Below, piece after piece: positions 59,301 to 64,000 of a stretch of 64,000 nt of DNA; positions within the stretch are counted from its first letter, which is position 1; each line of letters starts with the position of its first letter. Origin of the DNA: Aspergillus flavus (taxonomy: Eukaryota > Ascomycota > Eurotiomycetes > Eurotiales > Aspergillaceae). The position numbers and the translations under genes were made by a program. Under the pieces are notes generated by a model, which did no database searches, was not told where the DNA came from, and worked only from the letters and a program-made list of their open reading frames with translations. Where the stretch lies: assembly GCF_009017415.1 (NCBI RefSeq), contig NC_092409.1:3658001-3722000 (forward strand), given 5' to 3'.

Positions 59301-60126
59301 CCTTTTACGTCGAACTTGTCACAGTCACTTCCTGGTGCAACAGCGCCGGGGTCTCTACCAGGACCGGCACGAGCCAGCTTTGCAGCTCCCTCGTTGTTCC
59401 CAGATCCCCTTAGTGGTAAGTTTACCCAACCGAAATAATAGCCCACAGCGGACCCAGAAGCATAGAGCACTAACACTTCCACAGCACCGAAACACACAAA
59501 TTTCCCTGTCAATCCTGGTGTAGGCGGCAGCACGTGGGGAGCACAACTCCCCTTTGGGGCTTCTGCTTTCCCCGGCGCCTCGACATGGGGAACTGTTCAC
59601 GGTCAGTAACAAAGGCAAGCAATTTCATTATGTTCCACTGCTAACGGTAATATCAGGGGGCGGTTGGTCGAACAATGCGTTCGGGTCCGGAGGTCATCAT
59701 CGTGCGCACACGTCGCGACCTGTTGCCATCCGGCTATTGGTGATCCAAGCCTGTAAGCAACTAAACACCATGAGTCCCTCCAAGGGGGCGGCTGGTTACC
59801 ACGACGTGAACCACGTTCTTCGCCAGGTTGACCAGCTCCGGCCTCCAAACGAGCCCTCCATCTCGCTCAAAGAGATGCTCGACATCTGCGACACAGAAGG
59901 CAACACACAAAACGGCGGTGGCTCATTCTTAACCAAGAGCGATGAGACCGGCGAATACGTCAAGTTCGAGTCAGATACCAATAGTGCAGCCTCAGGCCAC
60001 AGAGGCAGCATTGTACCCGGTGAAATCGGCAGTCCAGTTCCAAGCAGTAGCATACCAGCATTCGGCGGCATCGGCAGTACAGCATCAGTGCTACGACAAT
60101 TTTCTTCTCCACCCACGGGGTTCTAG
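56312..60126 (+). CDS. nst1: Stress response protein Nst1
   Basis: Nst1 is a fungal protein linked in yeast to salt tolerance and P-body formation; its biochemical role is not settled. Four exons (56312-57422, 57508-59415, 59485-59601, 59657-60126) give 1201 aa. The N-terminal part has the basic block [20 protein letters not shown] near 50. Conserved segments follow: [39 protein letters not shown] and [20 protein letters not shown]. Between them are acidic runs ([20 protein letters not shown]). The centre is a roughly 150-residue K/E/R single helix or coiled coil ([20 protein letters not shown]), and the rest is Pro/Ser-rich. The C-terminal block [20 protein letters not shown] and [12 protein letters not shown] is typical of the family. 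The start is the first ATG of the main frame. Confidence 0.93.
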
Positions 60127-60934
60127 GCGTTACCGGGGCTTTCATCACACAGCATTCAATTCTATCTACCACTGGAAATGGGGAATCTTTGTTTTTTGCT
60201 TTTTCTTTTTTACTACTTGCGGTTTGGGGAACGATTGATCGCTGAAATGCCCCCTCTGTCCAAGCGTCATGTCATGTGTTTCACGTCTTTATCATACGGT
60301 TTCCCACTTGATGGTTCTCGCTTTCTTTTCTTCTTCTCTTGTGTTGTTCTTTATCTTTTTTTTTTTTTTTAAACCTGTTCGAGTTAATCCTCGCGCACGG
60401 GCATTATCATGTCTTGTATGGCTTATTTGCAGAGATTCCCATGGAGCAAACGTCTCTCCGTGTCAAACAATTGCACGATCGATTTGATCTCACCATGCTT
60501 GTTCTCGTCATAATTACTAGTAGACTACTTTGATCCAGGCTACTGCTGTAATGAAATATCCGCATTGGAAGAGCTTTGAACAAGTTACAAAGTAAACTAC
60601 TCCGATCACGTGGAATATTAACCCTCTCACTCACTCATTGGTCAAATTTTTCTTGAGTAACCGGTCAAATTCTATGATGACAATAATAAAAAGTGAATAT
60701 TGGGTATGATAGTCTGACGAAGGACAACAGATGATGATACACCTATATGATCGTATCACAAAAAAGGTGGGGTTCTGAATTATAGAGAGAAGGGAATCTT
60801 ACAGGTTTTGCATGCTAGGAGAGACGAGACACAGACAATAGGCGGGGCAGGTAATTCATCGGGGGAAAGGAAACTCAAATGGAACAAAGACAGAGAAGAA
60901 ACAGGTACACACGCATCATGTCATACAATCATTC
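60127..60934. other. Convergent intergenic region
   Basis: About 800 bp tail-to-tail between nst1 and vps35. A T-run of about 17 lies near 60354-60370. No gene was seen. Confidence 0.45.
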
Positions 60935-63845
60935 TCACTGCTTAAACTCCGTCACAACACCTTCATACTCTCTTGACCGGATGTAGTCCAAGGTGCGCTG
61001 GAAGTGGCGTTTGGGTCCCTCCAAGCTGGGGTTTGGCTCGTCTTCGTTCGTTTGCAGGTTAGAGTGGATGAGCTCGATGAGGCCGTTGAGATATTTGGTG
61101 GTTACGGTTTCGTTCTGTTGATCGAAGTAGTAGACGTAGCGGTTTAGGATCTCGACGAAGAGCTCAACGGACACAGCGGTGTCCATGCAGGCGTCCGCAA
61201 CGCGGAGAGCACGTTGAAGACATTCAAGTACGCGCTTACCGTCGCGGTAAAGCTGTTGACCGGTTAGCCTTTTGTTAGAAAAGAAATTGGGTTGTTTGTG
61301 GAGATGTCAAACGGGGCGAAAACGTACGTTCTTGGGATCGTCCTCGCCTCGTTGTGGGTTTTCCACAACCCACCACAGGTGACTGGCCAGGTACACCGCT
61401 CGGCATTGATCGGGTTTCTTGAGCAACTTGCTACCGTGCAGGGCGGCCTTGGTAATGAGTGTGTCGTAGTTCTCCTTACAGAATCCCCGGGATCCATGGA
61501 GAGCGCCAGCAATAATGCAGACCGCCTGGAACTGAGCACGGGAGTCGCTGATGGAGTCCTCATAGATGGTAAAGGCTTGTGCAAAGAACTCATAACTAAA
61601 TTCCTCAAACCCTGTCTGGTCGGCCACCTCACCGCACATTACGAATAGGCGTAATGCCAGATCAGCACAGCCAGGGTTCACACGTTGATAGAGGTTGTTG
61701 ACACATTGGTGCATGAAGCGGTAGAGCGCCGACGATTGCGACTGCCAATTGTCATCATAATGCTCGCGGGATTTCAGCTTACGTGCCAGCCGTATCGAAG
61801 CGGTGATGAGAGCTGGAGTCGTGTAGCGGATCCGCTCGTTACCATCGGCGTAGGCTTTGCGAGTTGCTTGAAGTAGCTATCGACAAGTTAGCCAAGTGCA
61901 AAGGGAATAAGTGCGATTTGAGTTCGGCCATATTACCTTCAACTGGGTATCATTTTCTGGAGCTTGAATAAAGTGGATTAACCGCCCAAGCCACCCTTGT
62001 TCCTCGATGGTCTCATCCGTCTCACCTCGGCGCTGGGCTTGCAAACCAAGTCCCATAGCTTGCTGTGTGCCTTCCTTGATCAGGACCCTCAACGCTTGTA
62101 ACACACGGTCCAAGTTCTCCGTAGTGGTGATAAGCGTCCGGTTCTTCAGAATGCTACGGGCAATCTCGCCTGCAACGGACCGCCTTGTAGTATAGGACTG
62201 CGCTGTCAAGAGAGGAAGATAGTGTGGCAGAGCCAATGCTGTGAAGATCGAGACGTATGAGCGTAGAGGAGCAAGGAGAAGATGTAAAAGGTTCTGCTGT
62301 GTCGGAGCAGAGTGCAAATCTGCGTGATCAGCATACTCCGCAGTCTCGCGGGTAGCGAAATCGAGAATCTGGTCGACGTATTCTAGTTGGTTGGGATACG
62401 TGTTCAGCGCAAGATTAACGAGTGAAACCAGTAGAGCCATGGTATCTTGGATGGGGAGGCCACGCGATTTGATTAGGTTGACCACCTGCCCGTAAAATAC
62501 ATCGTAAAGCTTGACGTCTGTCGGGATTTTAGCCTTCTCATCTTTGTCGCCGTTCGTGCTAGCGCTGGGTTCTGCCTCTGCTTCCTTTGTAGTTGCGGCC
62601 TCATCTGACTCCTTTGAGGTCTGCTCTACGCCGTTCTCCTGGGCAGCGTTCGTATCAGCATCGGCATCGGCATCGGCGGGTACTTCCTTCTTGGACTCCT
62701 CTGCGACTTTGAGGTTTTCGAGCAGTTTAGTAACCGCTTCTTCTTCGCTTTGCTTTCTAGATTCTGGATCAGCAGACGACTCGGTCTCACGTGCCGCATA
62801 GGCCGACAAGCGGTCCATAAGACCAATGACGATCTTCTTCAGGTCCACATGTGGGTTGAGCCGGGCAATTGCAGAGAGCAACAGGTCGAGTGTGTGAAGA
62901 TGGAACTCATCCGGGAAGACCTTTGTGATTACTACAGCTCTGATTTAGTACTTCGGCTCAGAATGTAATGGCGATTACCCTCTTACCTTCCAGTAAATAT
63001 TCTTGCGCCAACACATCCCGACATTGGACGACTTGTTCGAGCAAAGCCTGCAGGATACCAGACTTGTAACCCTCCAGGTCAACCAACTGGCTAAGTCGGA
63101 CAACATTGCTTCCAACCAGAAGCTCCAACTCCCGGCGCTCCTGCATTCTCTTTTCCCGTTCCCGAGAAGGGCCCTGGTGTTGAAGTCGCACCCACAGCTT
63201 GTTCATCTCCACGAAATTGGTCAGGACGAAATTGATTGAGTCTTGCATGTTACCCTCGGGACCGTCCCCGGATCCCGTGGGTAGATGATCCCTCGCCTGT
63301 CCGGAGAGATAGTACCTCAAGAAAAGTCCTCGAATAGGATGCTGTACGCCTCGGCTCATCTCCATCATATCCTTCATGATCTCTTTAATCGGGGCATCCT
63401 CCACAGACATGTATACAGTGCCGACAGTGATCATCAGATAGAGTCGCGGGATAATGTTACCGGCATACTGGACTAGTTCATACAGGTCCGCTAAGTGGTT
63501 GACGGGATGGTTCTCTTTCAGGTAAACGGAGAGGTGTCGCAGCGCATCGAACACAGCCATGTACAGTTCGTAGTATTGCTTCGGGCCTAAGCTCGGCGTC
63601 CGTAGTTCAGAGACTAAGGTCGACCTGGACCAATTGACACAACATGTTAAACCCTACACCAACTGATTCCGCTGCTGCCTTGGGGGGGAACCGGGAGGTT
63701 GAGCTCACCCGCATTTGAGCGCATCCATTAATTTTCCCGGGGTCTCTAGACATTTTCGCATCATCTGTGACTGCTGCCGCACCACTCCCAATGCCTCCTC
63801 AAGGAGACGGCTCTGGTCTTCGGAGGGGGTTATCGGGGTGGCCAT
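60935..63845 (-). CDS. vps35: Retromer subunit Vps35
   Basis: Vps35 is the alpha-solenoid core of retromer, which returns cargo such as Vps10-type receptors from endosomes to the Golgi. Five exons (63709-63845, 62987-63624, 61937-62931, 61328-61876, 60935-61252) give 878 aa. The N-terminal PRLYLM motif that binds Vps26 is present ([17 protein letters not shown]), and [18 protein letters not shown] follows. Join 2 restores [20 protein letters not shown]. An acidic, Ala-rich insert ([19 protein letters not shown]) separates the halves, as in other filamentous fungi. The C-terminal half includes [32 protein letters not shown] and [20 protein letters not shown], the Vps29-binding region. The start at 63845 ([19 protein letters not shown]) is the usual family start; the frame extends upstream without need. 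Confidence 0.95.
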
Positions 63846-64000
63846 CGTGACGGATATGGTGGGAGAGTAGAGGGGAGAGTCGGGGGGCTGAGTATCGGCG
63901 GTCAACACCTGTCAAAATGGCAGGAGAGAGGTGGAAGTGCTTCAATGGCAAGGGAGCCGATGGTAATAGCGCTAAAAGGGAAAAGGATCAGGGAACTCCT

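Overview
The window is nuclear DNA of a filamentous ascomycete, most likely a member of the Eurotiales (Aspergillus/Penicillium type). The evidence is short GT-AG introns of about 48-140 bp, Pezizomycotina-specific gene families, a polyketide synthase relic, Zn2Cys6 and DUF3445 genes, and a 9.9-kb A+T-only block of the kind made by repeat-induced point mutation (RIP). No rRNA, tRNA or CRISPR was found. All coordinates and splice sites were read by eye. Each multi-exon complete model given here sums to a whole number of codons.

Layout. 1-9.8 kb holds housekeeping genes: DASH-complex duo1 (cut by the window edge), an unrecognised proline-rich probably nuclear protein, mcm10, RNase H2 subunit B and galactokinase. 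11.24-21.15 kb is a RIP-destroyed LTR retrotransposon array with three 321-bp LTRs. 22.4-24.8 kb is acetolactate synthase. 26.0-28.2 kb holds wreckage of a polyketide locus: an FSH1-type serine hydrolase relic and the KR-ACP tail of a highly reducing PKS. 28.7-36.6 kb contains a fatty-acid elongase, a RING-CH ubiquitin ligase, a HAD phosphatase, a phosphoribosyltransferase/pterin-dehydratase fusion and a monocarboxylate-type MFS transporter. 38.0-50.4 kb is accessory: an orphan 482-aa protein, a small spliced LITAF-domain protein, two DUF3445 (haem-dependent oxidative N-demethylase-like) paralogues flanking a Zn2Cys6 regulator, a broken gene with a STAND-type N-terminal domain running into an orphan C-terminus of a Cch1-type calcium channel, and a 216-aa orphan. 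51.5-63.8 kb is conserved again: mitochondrial ribosomal protein mL40, rho2, nst1 and vps35.

How the genes work together. Most housekeeping genes are unrelated neighbours. The DUF3445-Zn2Cys6-DUF3445 trio looks like a small accessory pathway unit. The FSH1 and PKS relics are both remains of one polyketide pathway. The strongest candidates for something new are the DUF3445 trio, the orphan Cch1 tail, the PRTase-PCD fusion, the 6-nt microexon in the effector loop of rho2, and the base-exact structure of the three-LTR array.
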